Positions 1 through 8,045 are shown, numbered from the stretch's first letter. The stretch: DNA of 64,000 nucleotides from Cupriavidus agavae (GCF_004217045.1 NZ_SGXM01000004.1:248001-312000); one strand, 5' to 3'. Numbers and translations are program-made. Notes: generated from the letters alone by a model not told the origin.

Positions 1-396
1 CGGCCATGCTTCTCCTACGCATACCGGGCGCGCAGCGACGTGTGGCGCTTTGTCAACGACGCAGGGGAGGAACATCCGGTAACGCCGGTCGGCCCGTTGC
101 GCGTGACCAACTCGGAGGCCTTGCTGCCCATGCTGCTGGCGGGGCAGGGAATCGCCGAACTGCCGGAGTTCATGGCCGGGGAATACCTGGCCGATGGCCG
201 GCTCGAAAAGCTCATGGACGGCTGGCATCTCACGCGCGGCGGCCTGTACTTCGTGACGCCCTCGGCCCGCGCCAGACCGGCAAGGATCACCGCGCTGGCG
301 GACTACTTTGCCGAGCATCTGTCGTCGCCAACCTGGGCGGGCGGCCGCGAAGCATCCCCCCTTATTAAGCGGGTGGCGAAAACCTCGGCCCGTTAA
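1..396 (+). CDS. LysR-family transcriptional regulator, C-terminal part (5' end outside window)
   Basis: An open frame runs from the first base to a TAA at 394-396. The roughly 130 residues match the end of a LysR effector-binding domain: a GPLRVTNSEALLPMLLAG segment, the following GIAELPEFMAG strand-turn, and a closing helix (ARITALADYFAEHL). The DNA-binding N-terminus lies upstream of the window, so the target genes cannot be judged. The tail after the last helix (about 20 residues) is longer than usual for the family and is probably unstructured. Confidence 0.85.
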   Translation, partial: RPCFSYAYRARSDVWRFVNDAGEEHPVTPVGPLRVTNSEALLPMLLAGQGIAELPEFMAGEYLADGRLEKLMDGWHLTRGGLYFVTPSARARPARITALADYFAEHLSSPTWAGGREASPLIKRVAKTSAR

Positions 397-670
397 ATAC
401 CTTTTTTTCTCTTTCAAAACCTCTTCATACGGGATGGAAAGTAAAGATTGCAATCGGCAAGGTGCCGACCTAACGTGATATGGCACAAACAAACAAGTCA
501 GAAAAAGCAACAGGAACCGGTCGTCTTCGACGATCGCAGGTAGCCGTGGGGTAGGTCAACACAGGGACGTTTCACCGATCTGGCAGCGCCAGGGTCTTGC
601 CTCGCCGTACGCCGGTGATAGTCCCGCCATCCATGCCCCCTGCGGCTACCGTACATACAGGGAGGTGATC
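397..670. other. intergenic region before the kinase leader
   Basis: No gene is supported here. It opens with a T-rich stretch (402-416) just after the LysR stop, which could help termination, but I see no clear stem before it. It ends with the exceptionally strong Shine-Dalgarno sequence at 661-670. A promoter for the kinase genes must lie here, but I could not assign -35/-10 boxes with confidence. Confidence 0.5.
661..670 (+). promoter_or_regulatory. perfect extended Shine-Dalgarno sequence
   Basis: The ten bases GGAGGTGATC are fully complementary to the 3' end of 16S rRNA and sit directly before the ATG at 671. This is far stronger than the ribosome sites elsewhere in the window and decides that the short frame at 671-751 is translated. 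Confidence 0.75.
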
Positions 671-751
671 ATGGATCAACGGCTGCTCATTGTGTTGCCC
701 GCCCTGAGCATGGCGCCCGTGCCGGCGCTGCCTGAGCGGAACCGGCCATGA
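671..751 (+). CDS. 26-residue leader peptide, translationally coupled to the histidine kinase
   Basis: A short frame starts at ATG 671 behind a perfect ribosome-binding site and ends in TGA at 749-751. That TGA overlaps the ATG of the histidine kinase (ATGA, 748-751). The peptide is rich in Leu, Pro and Ala with no membrane-length hydrophobic segment. The likely role is to load ribosomes and hand them to the kinase start, which has no ribosome site of its own outside this frame. This is inferred from layout only; the peptide itself resembles nothing I recognise. Confidence 0.55.
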   Translation: MDQRLLIVLPALSMAPVPALPERNRP

Positions 752-1641
752 AATGGATGCCACTGCTGCTGGCGGGCGCGTCCGTGACCCTGGCGTTCGC
801 GGCGCTGCCACGCGCGGCGAACAGGCGCCGGCCGGCAGAGCGCCTGCGCATGGTGGAAAGCAGCCCGCTTTGCGACGCCGCCCGCCGGCCGGGCATGGTC
901 GAGCTGGCCGGGTCACTCGCGCATGAACTGAACCAGCCGCTGACGGCGATCACCAGCAATGCGCAGGCCGCGCGCGAGTACCTGGTTTCGGGTGCGGCGG
1001 CGCAGGACGAAATCCGCGAGATTCTCGATGACATCGTCGCCGACGCCTCGCGCGCCAGCGACATCGTGCAGGGCGTGCGCGCGCTGATTCGCGGCGAGGC
1101 GCCCCGGCTGGTGCCGTTCTCGATCGGCGACGTAGTCGACCGCGCGCTGGAACTGGTGCGCGACCGGGCGCGTGCAGGCGGGGTGACCTTGCTGGGCGCA
1201 ACGGACCCTGCGCTGCCGCGTGCGGTGGCCGACCCGATGGAAATCCAGCTTGTGCTGCTGAACCTGCTTGTCAACGCGCTGGACGCCGTACAGGGCCTCC
1301 GCCCCGACGCCGCGCGGCAAGTCACCGTCTCGGCCGCCGCACGCGACGGCCTGCTGCTGCTGGCCGTGCGCGACAACGGTTGCGGCGTCAGCGAGGGGGA
1401 CCTCGACAAGATTTTCCGCCCCTTCTATTCGTCGAAACCCCGCGGCATGGGGCTTGGCCTGTCGTTCAGCCGCGCGTTGATGGAGCGAAACGGCGGACGC
1501 GTGCGCGCCATCCGCAACCGCGACGTCGGCATGACCTTCGAATGTCTGCTGCGCACCGAGGCGGCCGACACGGTCACCGCACACGATGCCCTGGCCGCGA
1601 CAATGGTGTCGCGGCTGCGCGCGGCCACTTCCAGGAGATAG
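748..1641 (+). CDS. sensor histidine kinase (HisKA/HATPase_c), short form
   Basis: This 297-residue protein begins with one hydrophobic segment (about residues 4-20) and has no recognisable sensor domain. The HisKA box SLAHELNQPLTAI places the phospho-accepting histidine at residue 59. It is followed by an N box (LLNLLVNALDAV), a G1 box (RDNGCGVS) and a G2 box (GMGLGLSFS). This is the DctB/FixL-like class normally paired with FixJ-type regulators, and such a regulator starts 8 nt downstream. The start overlaps the leader-peptide stop, pointing to translational coupling. The lack of a PAS domain is odd for FixL-type kinases, so the stimulus is unknown. Confidence 0.9.
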   Translation: MKWMPLLLAGASVTLAFAALPRAANRRRPAERLRMVESSPLCDAARRPGMVELAGSLAHELNQPLTAITSNAQAAREYLVSGAAAQDEIREILDDIVADASRASDIVQGVRALIRGEAPRLVPFSIGDVVDRALELVRDRARAGGVTLLGATDPALPRAVADPMEIQLVLLNLLVNALDAVQGLRPDAARQVTVSAAARDGLLLLAVRDNGCGVSEGDLDKIFRPFYSSKPRGMGLGLSFSRALMERNGGRVRAIRNRDVGMTFECLLRTEAADTVTAHDALAATMVSRLRAATSRR

Positions 1642-1648
1642 CACCGCC

Positions 1649-2272
1649 ATGCTTGCGACCGGGACCACCATCCACATCGTCGATGACGACGACAGCGTGC
1701 GGCGCGCGTTAGGCCGGGTGCTGGCGGCCCGGGGCTACGTCACCACGGGCTTCGCCTCGGCCGGTCAGTTCCTGGAACAGGCGGATCTGGATAGCACGCC
1801 GGGCTGCGTGCTGCTGGATTTGCAACTGCCCGACATCAGTGGCATCGACCTGCAGCAGGCGCTGGGCGGCCGGATCCCGGTCATCATCCTGACTGGCCAT
1901 GCCGACGTGGCCAGCGCGGTGGTGACGATGCAGGCCGGCGCCATCGACTTTCTGCAGAAGCCCGTGTCCGACGTACAACTGCTGGCGTCTGTGGCGCGCG
2001 GTTGCGAATGCGCGGCACGCCAGTTCACGCAGGCGCGGGAGCTACGCGAGTTGCGCAAGAAGGTAGACCGCCTGACGCCGCGCGAGCGCGAAGTGCTGGC
2101 GTGGATTGTCACAGGCTTTCGCAACAAGCAGGTGGCCAACCGTCTTGGCACGGTCGAAAAGACCATCAAGGTGCATCGTGCCCATGTGATGCAAAAGCTG
2201 GAGGTGGATTCGCTGCCCGCGCTGGTGCGCATCGCCGACCGTATCGGCATGGTGGCGGACACGTCTGCCTGA
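1649..2272 (+). CDS. FixJ/NarL-type response regulator
   Basis: This 207-residue protein has an N-terminal receiver (acidic cluster VDDDD, phospho-acceptor Asp57, Thr82, Lys104), a linker, and a LuxR-type helix-turn-helix near residues 145-200 (LTPREREVLAWIVTG ... KTIKVHRAHVMQK). I chose ATG 1649 because AGGAGA lies at 1633-1638 and the receiver begins at once; a longer frame upstream adds only residues overlapping the kinase gene. It is the obvious partner of the kinase just upstream. It is also the best candidate to bind the GGNCC-NN-GGNCCAAT elements placed before nearby genes, although that link is inference. Confidence 0.92.
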   Translation: MLATGTTIHIVDDDDSVRRALGRVLAARGYVTTGFASAGQFLEQADLDSTPGCVLLDLQLPDISGIDLQQALGGRIPVIILTGHADVASAVVTMQAGAIDFLQKPVSDVQLLASVARGCECAARQFTQARELRELRKKVDRLTPREREVLAWIVTGFRNKQVANRLGTVEKTIKVHRAHVMQKLEVDSLPALVRIADRIGMVADTSA

Positions 2273-2300
2273 GCGCATTGAATCGCCCTGCGCCGCGGCT

Positions 2301-2315
2301 GGACCATGGGCCAAT
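2301..2315 (+). promoter_or_regulatory. GGNCC-NN-GGNCCAAT element, copy 1
   Basis: The sequence GGACCATGGGCCAAT ends 68 nt before the ATG of the lone receiver gene at 2383. It shares the 11 fixed positions of the element found again at 2767, 4979 and 4998. It is probably the binding site of an activator, with the FixJ-type regulator encoded at 1649-2272 the closest candidate. Confidence 0.55.
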
Positions 2316-2382
2316 ATCGCGCATCGCGCGAGTCTCGTAGCCTACGCAGATACCTGTCCATCATCGGCTGCGTTGCTCGAAC

Positions 2383-2754
2383 ATGGGTTGCACTGGAAAA
2401 TTCGTGGCGGTTGTCGACGACGATGCGTCCGTGGCGCGGTCCACGGCACGGCTACTACACGCAGCCGGCATCGCGGCGGAGACGTTTGCCAGCGGCGACG
2501 CATTTCTGGCCCGGATGCAAGCGGCGGCGGCGTACTGCCCCGCCTGCGTGATCCTGGACGTCTGCATGCCAGGAACCAGTGGGCTTGAAGTTCAGCGGCG
2601 ACTGGCCGGTCTGCGTCTGCCGCTGATCTTCATCACCGCTCACGAGTGGCCTGAAGCGCGCGACCGAGCGCTGGCGGGCGGCGCCGTCGGCTACCTGCGC
2701 AAGCCGTTCGACGCCCGTCAGTTGATCGGGATGGTTCGCCGCGTGATGCAGTAG
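2383..2754 (+). CDS. single-domain response regulator (receiver only)
   Basis: The 123 residues form one receiver: acidic pocket VDDD near residues 11-14, phospho-acceptor Asp59 (ILDVCMPG), Thr85 and Lys107 (LRKPF). There is no output domain. Such proteins act as phosphate sinks or by protein contact with a kinase. It follows the kinase/FixJ pair but has its own putative control element at 2301-2315, and I see no convincing ribosome site before ATG 2383. It may adjust signalling through the 748-2272 pair. Confidence 0.88.
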   Translation: MGCTGKFVAVVDDDASVARSTARLLHAAGIAAETFASGDAFLARMQAAAAYCPACVILDVCMPGTSGLEVQRRLAGLRLPLIFITAHEWPEARDRALAGGAVGYLRKPFDARQLIGMVRRVMQ

Positions 2755-2766
2755 GCCCATGCCTTT

Positions 2767-2781
2767 GGTCCTTGGTCCAAT
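2767..2781 (+). promoter_or_regulatory. GGNCC-NN-GGNCCAAT element, copy 2
   Basis: GGTCCTTGGTCCAAT ends 70 nt before the ATG at 2851 (RRM-like gene). It keeps all 11 fixed positions and the distance to the start codon seen in the other copies. Confidence 0.55.
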
Positions 2782-2850
2782 TGCCAGCGGTCTGCGGTGG
2801 ACGCACACTTATCGGACGCGGTCCGCAGGCCAACCACGAGGGACTGGCAA

Positions 2851-3105
2851 ATGGCGATACTGATGCTTTCAAACCTCCATCCCGACACGAACGAGGAGCA
2901 GGTGCGCGAGTTTCTCGAACGCTACGGCTTTCCGCCTTTCGATACCATCGAGCGGCACGAGGGCGACGGAACGCGTCCGGGCATGACACTGACGTACAGC
3001 ACGGTTGACATCGTGGCCCTGGAGCACTTCCTGCCGCGCATCCACGGTGTGTTCTGGCACGACCATAAACTCAACGCGCTGCTGCTGCGGGAGCGCTTCA
3101 GCTAG
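2851..3105 (+). CDS. small RRM-like RNA-binding protein
   Basis: The 84-residue product starts with a strand-helix unit typical of RNA-recognition motifs (ILMLSNLHPDTNEEQVREFL, an RNP2-like strand followed by the first helix). A central strand (MTLTYSTVD) and a last helix-strand follow. The usual aromatic RNP1 residues are not obvious, so RNA binding is likely but unproven. I prefer ATG 2851 over an upstream frame start at 2797, because GAGGGA lies about 7 nt before it and the RRM fold starts there. It would sit in the regulon marked by the element at 2767-2781. Confidence 0.7.
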   Translation: MAILMLSNLHPDTNEEQVREFLERYGFPPFDTIERHEGDGTRPGMTLTYSTVDIVALEHFLPRIHGVFWHDHKLNALLLRERFS

Positions 3106-3154
3106 TCGCGCGCGCAGTGCGGCGAGGGACGACGATGGCGAGAAGGAGCGAACC

Positions 3155-3634
3155 ATGTCGAGATCCAGGTTTTCCGTGGTGCTGCTGTGCGCGGGGCTGG
3201 GCGCTGCGTGGAGTCTGCCGGCGCAATCGCAGAAGCCCATTGCCTATCCGGCCAAGGGCCAGAGCCAGGCCCAGCAGCAGCAGGACGATGGCGCTTGCTA
3301 CGCGTGGGCCAAGTCCAACACGGGCATCGACCCGGCTGCAGTGGCTGCGGCGCCGCCAACCCAGCAGGGCGGCCCGGCAGTCGGGGGTGGCGAGCGCGCA
3401 GGTGGCGCCGCGCGCGGGGCGCTGGGCGGCGCGGTGATCGGTGGCATTGCCGGCGACGCGGGCAAGGGCGCAGCGGCCGGCGCGGCGGTCGGCACCATGG
3501 CGGGCGGCCATCGCGCGCGCCAGAACCAACGCAACGCGCAGGCCAACGCCCAGCAACAGCAATCCGGCGCCATGAGCACCTACTACCGCGCTTACTCGGC
3601 GTGCATGCAGGGGCGCGGCTATACGATCCAGTGA
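3155..3634 (+). CDS. exported glycine-zipper protein
   Basis: This 159-residue protein has a signal peptide (residues 1-24, ending near LPAQSQ), then a Gln-rich stretch. A glycine-zipper segment follows at about residues 88-115 (GALGGAVIGGIAGDAGKG), then another Gln/Asn-rich stretch. A C-terminal Tyr/Cys motif (YYRAYSACMQGRGY) completes it; this arrangement is common in Burkholderiales glycine-zipper proteins. AAGGAG at 3143-3148 supports ATG 3155. Glycine zippers of this kind sit in or at the outer membrane; the exact function is unknown. Confidence 0.75.
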   Translation: MSRSRFSVVLLCAGLGAAWSLPAQSQKPIAYPAKGQSQAQQQQDDGACYAWAKSNTGIDPAAVAAAPPTQQGGPAVGGGERAGGAARGALGGAVIGGIAGDAGKGAAAGAAVGTMAGGHRARQNQRNAQANAQQQQSGAMSTYYRAYSACMQGRGYTIQ

Positions 3635-3651
3635 ACCGCGCCGGCTTTAGC

Positions 3652-4053
3652 ATGGAGACAGTCTTGCTACCGATTCTGCGACATCGGGCGCTTGCCCTGA
3701 TGGTTCTGCTTGCCGCGGCTTGGCCGGCACGGGCCTACTATGACCACTTCCTGAGCGGAACCATCATCGGCACGCTTGACAAGGACCAGACCGCCGAGCT
3801 GACCACGGCGTTCGGCAAGACGCTGTCCGAAACCGACGACGGGAAGAGTGTCCCGTTCCACCTCGCGCCGAACGCCAAGGGCAAGCCCACCGACGGCACA
3901 TTCACACCGCTGACCACCCGCGCCGAAAGCGGCCAGCGCTGCCGGAAGGTGCGCAGCGAACTGCGCCAGCCGGGCCGCCAGCCGGAGCGCTGGACGGGCT
4001 GGTACTGCCAGCAGCCGGGCGGCGAGTGGAAGAAAACGCTGCTCAAGGACTAG
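3652..4053 (+). CDS. exported surface-antigen-like protein (17 kDa antigen/RT0821 type)
   Basis: The product has 133 residues. A signal peptide (residues 1-28, ending AWPARA) precedes a domain with the pattern of the 17-kDa-antigen C-terminus: TTAFGKTLSETDDGKSVPF, then CRKVRSEL, then GWYCQQPGGEWK. Two cysteines could pair. An in-frame GTG at 3631 overlaps the preceding stop but would spoil the signal peptide, so ATG 3652 is preferred. It follows the glycine-zipper gene by 17 nt; in other proteins these two domains occur together in one chain, which supports a joint envelope role. Confidence 0.65.
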   Translation: METVLLPILRHRALALMVLLAAAWPARAYYDHFLSGTIIGTLDKDQTAELTTAFGKTLSETDDGKSVPFHLAPNAKGKPTDGTFTPLTTRAESGQRCRKVRSELRQPGRQPERWTGWYCQQPGGEWKKTLLKD

Positions 4054-4085
4054 CGGCCGGCGTCGGCCGCCGGCGCAGCCGCTAG
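4050..4085. terminator. stem-loop between convergent genes
   Basis: CTAGCGGC at 4050-4057 pairs with GCCGCTAG at 4078-4085, and a second CG-rich stem lies inside. Both stop codons of the converging genes fall in the stem. There is no T run, so it is a candidate bidirectional terminator rather than a textbook one. Confidence 0.45.
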
Positions 4086-4903
4086 AAGCGATCGGGAACG
4101 TAGCGGTAGGGGTAGTCGGGTGCCCGATAGCCGCCGGCCTTCTGCCGCGCGGGCAGCTTGATCCTCTTGCGGGGGATGGGCTCGTAGGGCACCGTGTCCA
4201 AAAGGTGGCTGATGATATTGAGCCGGGCGCGGCGCTTGTTGTCCGAGCGCACCACGTGCCATGGCGCAAAATCGGTATCGGACGCCTCGAACATCGCGTC
4301 GCGGGCGCGCGAGTAGTCGTGCCAGCGGCTGTACGATTTGAGGTCCATGTCGGTCAGCTTCCAGGTCTTCCGGCCATCCTTGATGCGCTGCTCCAGCCGG
4401 CGCGTCTGTTCTTCCGGGCTGACTTCCAGCCAGTACTTCAGCAGCCGGACGTTGGAGCCGACCATGGCGCGCTCGACCAGCGGCACAGCGCGCAGGAAGG
4501 CGTCCACCTGGTGCTCATCGGCAAATCCCATCACCCGCTCCACGCCGGCGCGGTTGTACCAGCTGCGGTCGAAGATCACCACCTCCCCCGCGGCCGGAAA
4601 ATGCGGCAGGTAACGCTGCATGTACATCTGGCTCTTCTCGCGCTCGGTGGGCGCCGGGAGCGCCACCACGCGGAACACCCGCGGGCTGACGCGCTCGGTA
4701 AGCGCCTTGATGGCCCCGCCCTTGCCCGCGCCATCGCGTCCCTCGAAGACGATGCAGATCTTGGCGCCGGTGGCCTTCACCCAGTCCTGGAGGTGCACCA
4801 GTTCCACGTGCAAGTCAGCCAGCGCCGCCTCGTACTCCTTGCGTCCAAGGGCGTTCTTGCCGTTGTGGACAGTGTCAGCGGCTCCCTGCTTCGGTCTTGT
4901 CAT
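4082..4903 (-). CDS. ppk2: polyphosphate kinase 2
   Basis: The 273-residue product has the PPK2 signature: Walker A FEGRDGAGKGG, the lid region with EREKSQMYMQRYLPHFP, and Walker B-like FDRSWYNRAGVERVMGF. PPK2 transfers phosphate between polyphosphate and nucleoside diphosphates. Its single-domain length fits class I. The frame extends 36 codons further upstream, but the start ATG at 4903 has GAGAGA before it and the upstream part runs into the promoter elements, so the short form is chosen. It diverges from the gene at 5075 across two GGNCC elements, suggesting both respond to the same stress signal. Confidence 0.93.
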   Translation of the reverse strand: MTRPKQGAADTVHNGKNALGRKEYEAALADLHVELVHLQDWVKATGAKICIVFEGRDGAGKGGAIKALTERVSPRVFRVVALPAPTEREKSQMYMQRYLPHFPAAGEVVIFDRSWYNRAGVERVMGFADEHQVDAFLRAVPLVERAMVGSNVRLLKYWLEVSPEEQTRRLEQRIKDGRKTWKLTDMDLKSYSRWHDYSRARDAMFEASDTDFAPWHVVRSDNKRRARLNIISHLLDTVPYEPIPRKRIKLPARQKAGGYRAPDYPYRYVPDRF

Positions 4904-4978
4904 GGCAGATCTCTCGTGTGCGGAATCTGGAATCTCCGAATCCGTACCAATCTGGACACTGCGCCGCGCTTTGGCAAT

Positions 4979-5012
4979 GGACCTTGGTCCAATGCTTGGC
5001 CCAAGGGCCAAT
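4979..5012. promoter_or_regulatory. two GGNCC-NN-GGNCCAAT elements (copies 3 and 4) in a divergent promoter
   Basis: GGACCTTGGTCCAAT (4979-4993) and GGCCCAAGGGCCAAT (4998-5012) lie 19 nt apart start to start, about two helical turns. They sit 76 nt from the PPK2 start on one side and 63 nt from the ATG at 5075 on the other. The core is nearly self-complementary, so the pair could serve both directions. Confidence 0.6.
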
Positions 5013-5074
5013 TGTCATGCTCGGGCGATTGTCGGAGGCTTCCGCCTAGCGCCTGACTTTCCGAGGTGGCCAAC

Positions 5075-5347
5075 ATGCGCAAGTGCGGATTCCTGTTGAT
5101 GGTGGGAGCAATGTGGCTGGCCGTGATCGGTATCTTCTGGAGCGAGCCGAGCGGGCAGATGCCCGACAAGCTGAACCTGTTCCGGTTCGCGCTGCATGGG
5201 CTGGAGGTGCAGCTGTTCAGGACCGCCGCCGATCCGCCGCGCTACCTCGTGAACGTGCTGGCCCGGGAGTGGCTGCTGGGCTGCCTGTTGCTGTTTGCCG
5301 CCGGGGCAGCGCTGGTGATGGTCGCGCGCCGCCGCCAGCGGGCGTGA
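5075..5347 (+). CDS. small membrane protein of unknown function
   Basis: The 90-residue product has two predicted membrane segments, roughly residues 5-23 and 64-83, joined by a mostly polar loop and ending in an Arg-rich tail (RRRQRA). I do not recognise the family. ATG 5075 is preferred over an in-frame GTG at 5066 because GAGG at 5063-5066 is then 8 nt upstream. It shares a divergent, doubly marked promoter with ppk2 and precedes the AI-2E-type gene by 38 nt, so it may be the first gene of the transport operon. Confidence 0.65.
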   Translation: MRKCGFLLMVGAMWLAVIGIFWSEPSGQMPDKLNLFRFALHGLEVQLFRTAADPPRYLVNVLAREWLLGCLLLFAAGAALVMVARRRQRA

Positions 5348-5385
5348 AGCCCGGCCGCGTGCCGGGCGGACAAGGGAGTCGCACG

Positions 5386-6504
5386 ATGCTGCAAGCGCCG
5401 TATGCCACCGCGACCATGTCGCGCACGCTGATTGACTCGCTGATCCGGTTCGGCCTCGTGGCGCTGCTGGCCACGTTCTGCTTCCAGATCTTCCGGCCGT
5501 TCATGAATCTGCTGGTCTGGTCCGTGATCCTTGCCATCACGCTCTATCCGCTGCAGGTACGGCTGCGCGGACGGATCTTTGCCGGCGAAGGCCGCACTGC
5601 CACGCTGATCATCGTGCTGGTGATCGCCATCGTGCTCGTGCCAACCTACCTGCTGGGCATGGCGCTGATCGAGTCGATCGAGCAGGCGATGGCGATCGCC
5701 CGGCACGGCGAACTACGCATTCCGCCGCCGCCCGAAGCACTGGCCGGATGGCCGCTGGCGGGCCGCCGGCTCCACGACGCCTGGACGATGGCCGCAACCG
5801 ATACGGCCGGTCTCCTGGAAAAGCTCGGCCCGCAGATCAGGGCAGCCAGCCTGACGGTGCTGGGCGCGATTGGCGGCGTGGGCGTGGGGCTGCTGATGTT
5901 CGTGGGCGCGCTGATCATCTCCGGTGTCATCATGGCCTATGGCGAAGAGGGCACCCGCAGCGCTGTGCGCATCGCGTCGCGCATCACGGGACCGGAACGG
6001 GGGCCGCGCCTTGCGGCGCTCTGCACGGCCACGATCCGGGCGGTCGCACAGGGGGTGGTGGGCATCGCGTTCATCCAGATGCTGCTGATCGGCGTGGCGT
6101 TCGTGCTCAAGGGCGTGCCCGGCGCAGGGCTGCTGGCGCTGGCAGTCCTGTTGCTGGGCATCATGCAGCTGCCGGCCACGCTGATCACGATTCCCGTGAT
6201 CCTGCTGGTGTTCGCGTCCGAAGGCGCCAGCGCCACCAATATCATCTTCGCCATTTACGTGTTCATCGCCGGGCTGGCAGACAACGTGCTCAAGCCGTTG
6301 TTGCTGGGGCGGGGCGTGGACGTGCCGATGCCGGTGATCCTGGTCGGTGCGCTGGGCGGCATGGTCACGGGCGGCGTGATCGGGCTGTTCATCGGGCCCA
6401 TCGTGCTGGCGGTGGGCTACCGGCTGTTCTGGCAATGGGTGGATGAACCGCCTCCGCGCATCGAAGCGGAGCCCCGGAGTAACGCCGACATCACCGCAGG
6501 CTAG
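5386..6504 (+). CDS. AI-2E family membrane transporter
   Basis: This 372-residue protein has about eight hydrophobic segments and the closing region typical of the AI-2E/PerM family (FAIYVFIAGLADNVLKPLLLG, then GGMVTGGVIGLFIGPIVLAVGY). Members export small molecules or exchange ions; the substrate here is unknown. ATG 5386 follows AGGGAG. It starts 38 nt after the small membrane protein and its stop lies 2 nt before the GTG of the efflux outer-membrane factor, so it is in one operon with the efflux set. Confidence 0.88.
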   Translation: MLQAPYATATMSRTLIDSLIRFGLVALLATFCFQIFRPFMNLLVWSVILAITLYPLQVRLRGRIFAGEGRTATLIIVLVIAIVLVPTYLLGMALIESIEQAMAIARHGELRIPPPPEALAGWPLAGRRLHDAWTMAATDTAGLLEKLGPQIRAASLTVLGAIGGVGVGLLMFVGALIISGVIMAYGEEGTRSAVRIASRITGPERGPRLAALCTATIRAVAQGVVGIAFIQMLLIGVAFVLKGVPGAGLLALAVLLLGIMQLPATLITIPVILLVFASEGASATNIIFAIYVFIAGLADNVLKPLLLGRGVDVPMPVILVGALGGMVTGGVIGLFIGPIVLAVGYRLFWQWVDEPPPRIEAEPRSNADITAG

Positions 6505-6506
6505 CC

Positions 6507-8045
6507 GTGGCCGCGCGCGCAGGCGTCTGGCTGGCGATGACCACCCTGCTGGGTGCATGCGCCCACGTGGGACCAGACTTCCAGCCCCAGCGCGAGGCGT
6601 GGACCGTCGGCTGGCGCAGCGACGCCATCGACCAGGCCAGCATCCAGCAGGCCGAGCCAGACCTGCGGCAGTGGTGGCAGGTGTTCGGCGACCCGGTGCT
6701 CGAAGCACTGATGGCCGAGGCTGATGCCGGTAACGCCGACGTCAAGGTGGCCGGGCTGCGCGTGATGGAGGCGCGCGCGCAACTGGGCATGGCGCTGGCG
6801 GGCCGCTATCCGCAGACGCAGCAGGCCAGCGCGGGCGCACTGTACGTGAACAGCAGGCAATCGGGGCCTACCGCCCAGACCAGCCGCCTCTGGGAGTACA
6901 GCGCGGGCGTGGACATCGGCTGGGAACTCGATTTCTGGGGCCGCTTTGCGCGGGCCATCGAGTCGGCGGACGCCGCGTACTTTGCCGCCCAGGCCAATCG
7001 CGAGGCGATGCTGGTGCTGCTGCGTGCTCAACTGGCCAACACGTACTATGCGCTGCGTACGGCCGAGGCGCGGCTGCGCATCGCGCGGGACAACGCGCGG
7101 CTCCAGCGGCGCAGCTTCGAGATCACCGAGCGGCTGTTCAGGGGCGGCGAGAGCGACGAACTCGATTTCCAGCAGGCCCGCACGCAGTACCTGGGCACGC
7201 TGGGCAGCATGCCGGAGTTCGAGAACCAGATCGCGCAGGCCCGCAATGCGCTCGGCGTGCTGCTGGGCCGGCCGCCGGGGCCGCTGCCGGAACTGGCCGA
7301 TGCGGCTGCGCGCGAGGGCGTGCTGCCATTGATCGACCGCGCGGTGCTGCAGGACGTGCCGGCCAGACTGCTGCTGCGCCGGCCCGACATCCGCGTTGCC
7401 GAATGGCGCGTGGCTGCGCAGTCGGCCCAGATCGGCGTGGCGCGGGCGGACCTGTACCCGGCAGTGTCGCTGGTCGGCAGCATCGGCTGGTCGGCCACGT
7501 CGCTGCCGGGCATGCAGAATGGGCTTCTGCTCGTGGGTGGACCCAGCGTGCGCTGGAATATTTTCGATTACGGCCGCATCGTCAACAACGTGCGCGTGCA
7601 GGATGCGAGGCTGCAGCAGCTGATCGTCGACTACCAGGCCGCGGTGCGGCAAGCCGCGCGCGAGGCGGACGACGCGGCCAGCGGGTTGATCCGGGCGCTC
7701 CAGCGCGAGCGGATACTGGGCGAGGCGGCGGTAGCGGCCGAGCGCTCGCTGTCGCTGGCCGACACGGTATTCCGCGAGGGTTACTCGGACTTCCAGCGCG
7801 TGCTTGACGCGCAGCGCGCGTTGTTCGCGCAGCAGGACGGCTACCTCGTCAATCGCGGCAATGCGGTCAACTACCTGATTGCGCTGTACCGGGCACTGGG
7901 CGGCGGCTGGGACACGTCGGTTCCACTGGTCGATGCGGGCACGCGTGCCCGGATGCGCGAGCGCACCGACTGGGGCGCCTTGTTGGACGAGGTGCCGCGT
8001 CCCGGTCCCGCTTTGCCGTCCCCGCGCGCGAACGCCCGGCCATGA
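6507..8045 (+). CDS. NodT-type outer-membrane efflux lipoprotein
   Basis: The 512-residue product has a lipoprotein signal (LLGAC, Cys18) and the two repeated outer-membrane-factor modules of the TolC/OprM fold. Typical motifs include WWQVFGDPVLEALMAEA near the start, ELDFWGRFARAIESADAAYFA, and LLLRRPDIRVAEWRVAAQSAQIGVARADLYP in the second half. It forms the outer-membrane channel of a tripartite pump. The start is GTG 6507, 2 nt after the previous stop; its own stop overlaps the ATG of the HlyD gene (8042). The close packing with HlyD and DUF2955 genes defines a dedicated efflux operon. Confidence 0.93.
   Translation: MAARAGVWLAMTTLLGACAHVGPDFQPQREAWTVGWRSDAIDQASIQQAEPDLRQWWQVFGDPVLEALMAEADAGNADVKVAGLRVMEARAQLGMALAGRYPQTQQASAGALYVNSRQSGPTAQTSRLWEYSAGVDIGWELDFWGRFARAIESADAAYFAAQANREAMLVLLRAQLANTYYALRTAEARLRIARDNARLQRRSFEITERLFRGGESDELDFQQARTQYLGTLGSMPEFENQIAQARNALGVLLGRPPGPLPELADAAAREGVLPLIDRAVLQDVPARLLLRRPDIRVAEWRVAAQSAQIGVARADLYPAVSLVGSIGWSATSLPGMQNGLLLVGGPSVRWNIFDYGRIVNNVRVQDARLQQLIVDYQAAVRQAAREADDAASGLIRALQRERILGEAAVAAERSLSLADTVFREGYSDFQRVLDAQRALFAQQDGYLVNRGNAVNYLIALYRALGGGWDTSVPLVDAGTRARMRERTDWGALLDEVPRPGPALPSPRANARP

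Noticed and set aside
480..500. Possible sigma-54 promoter (TGGCAC near 481)
   Set aside because: The second element lacks the GC doublet and TTGC-like core at the right spacing.
3187..3651. Upstream extension of the surface-antigen-like gene
   Set aside because: It overlaps the glycine-zipper gene in another frame; the signal peptide starts at 3652.
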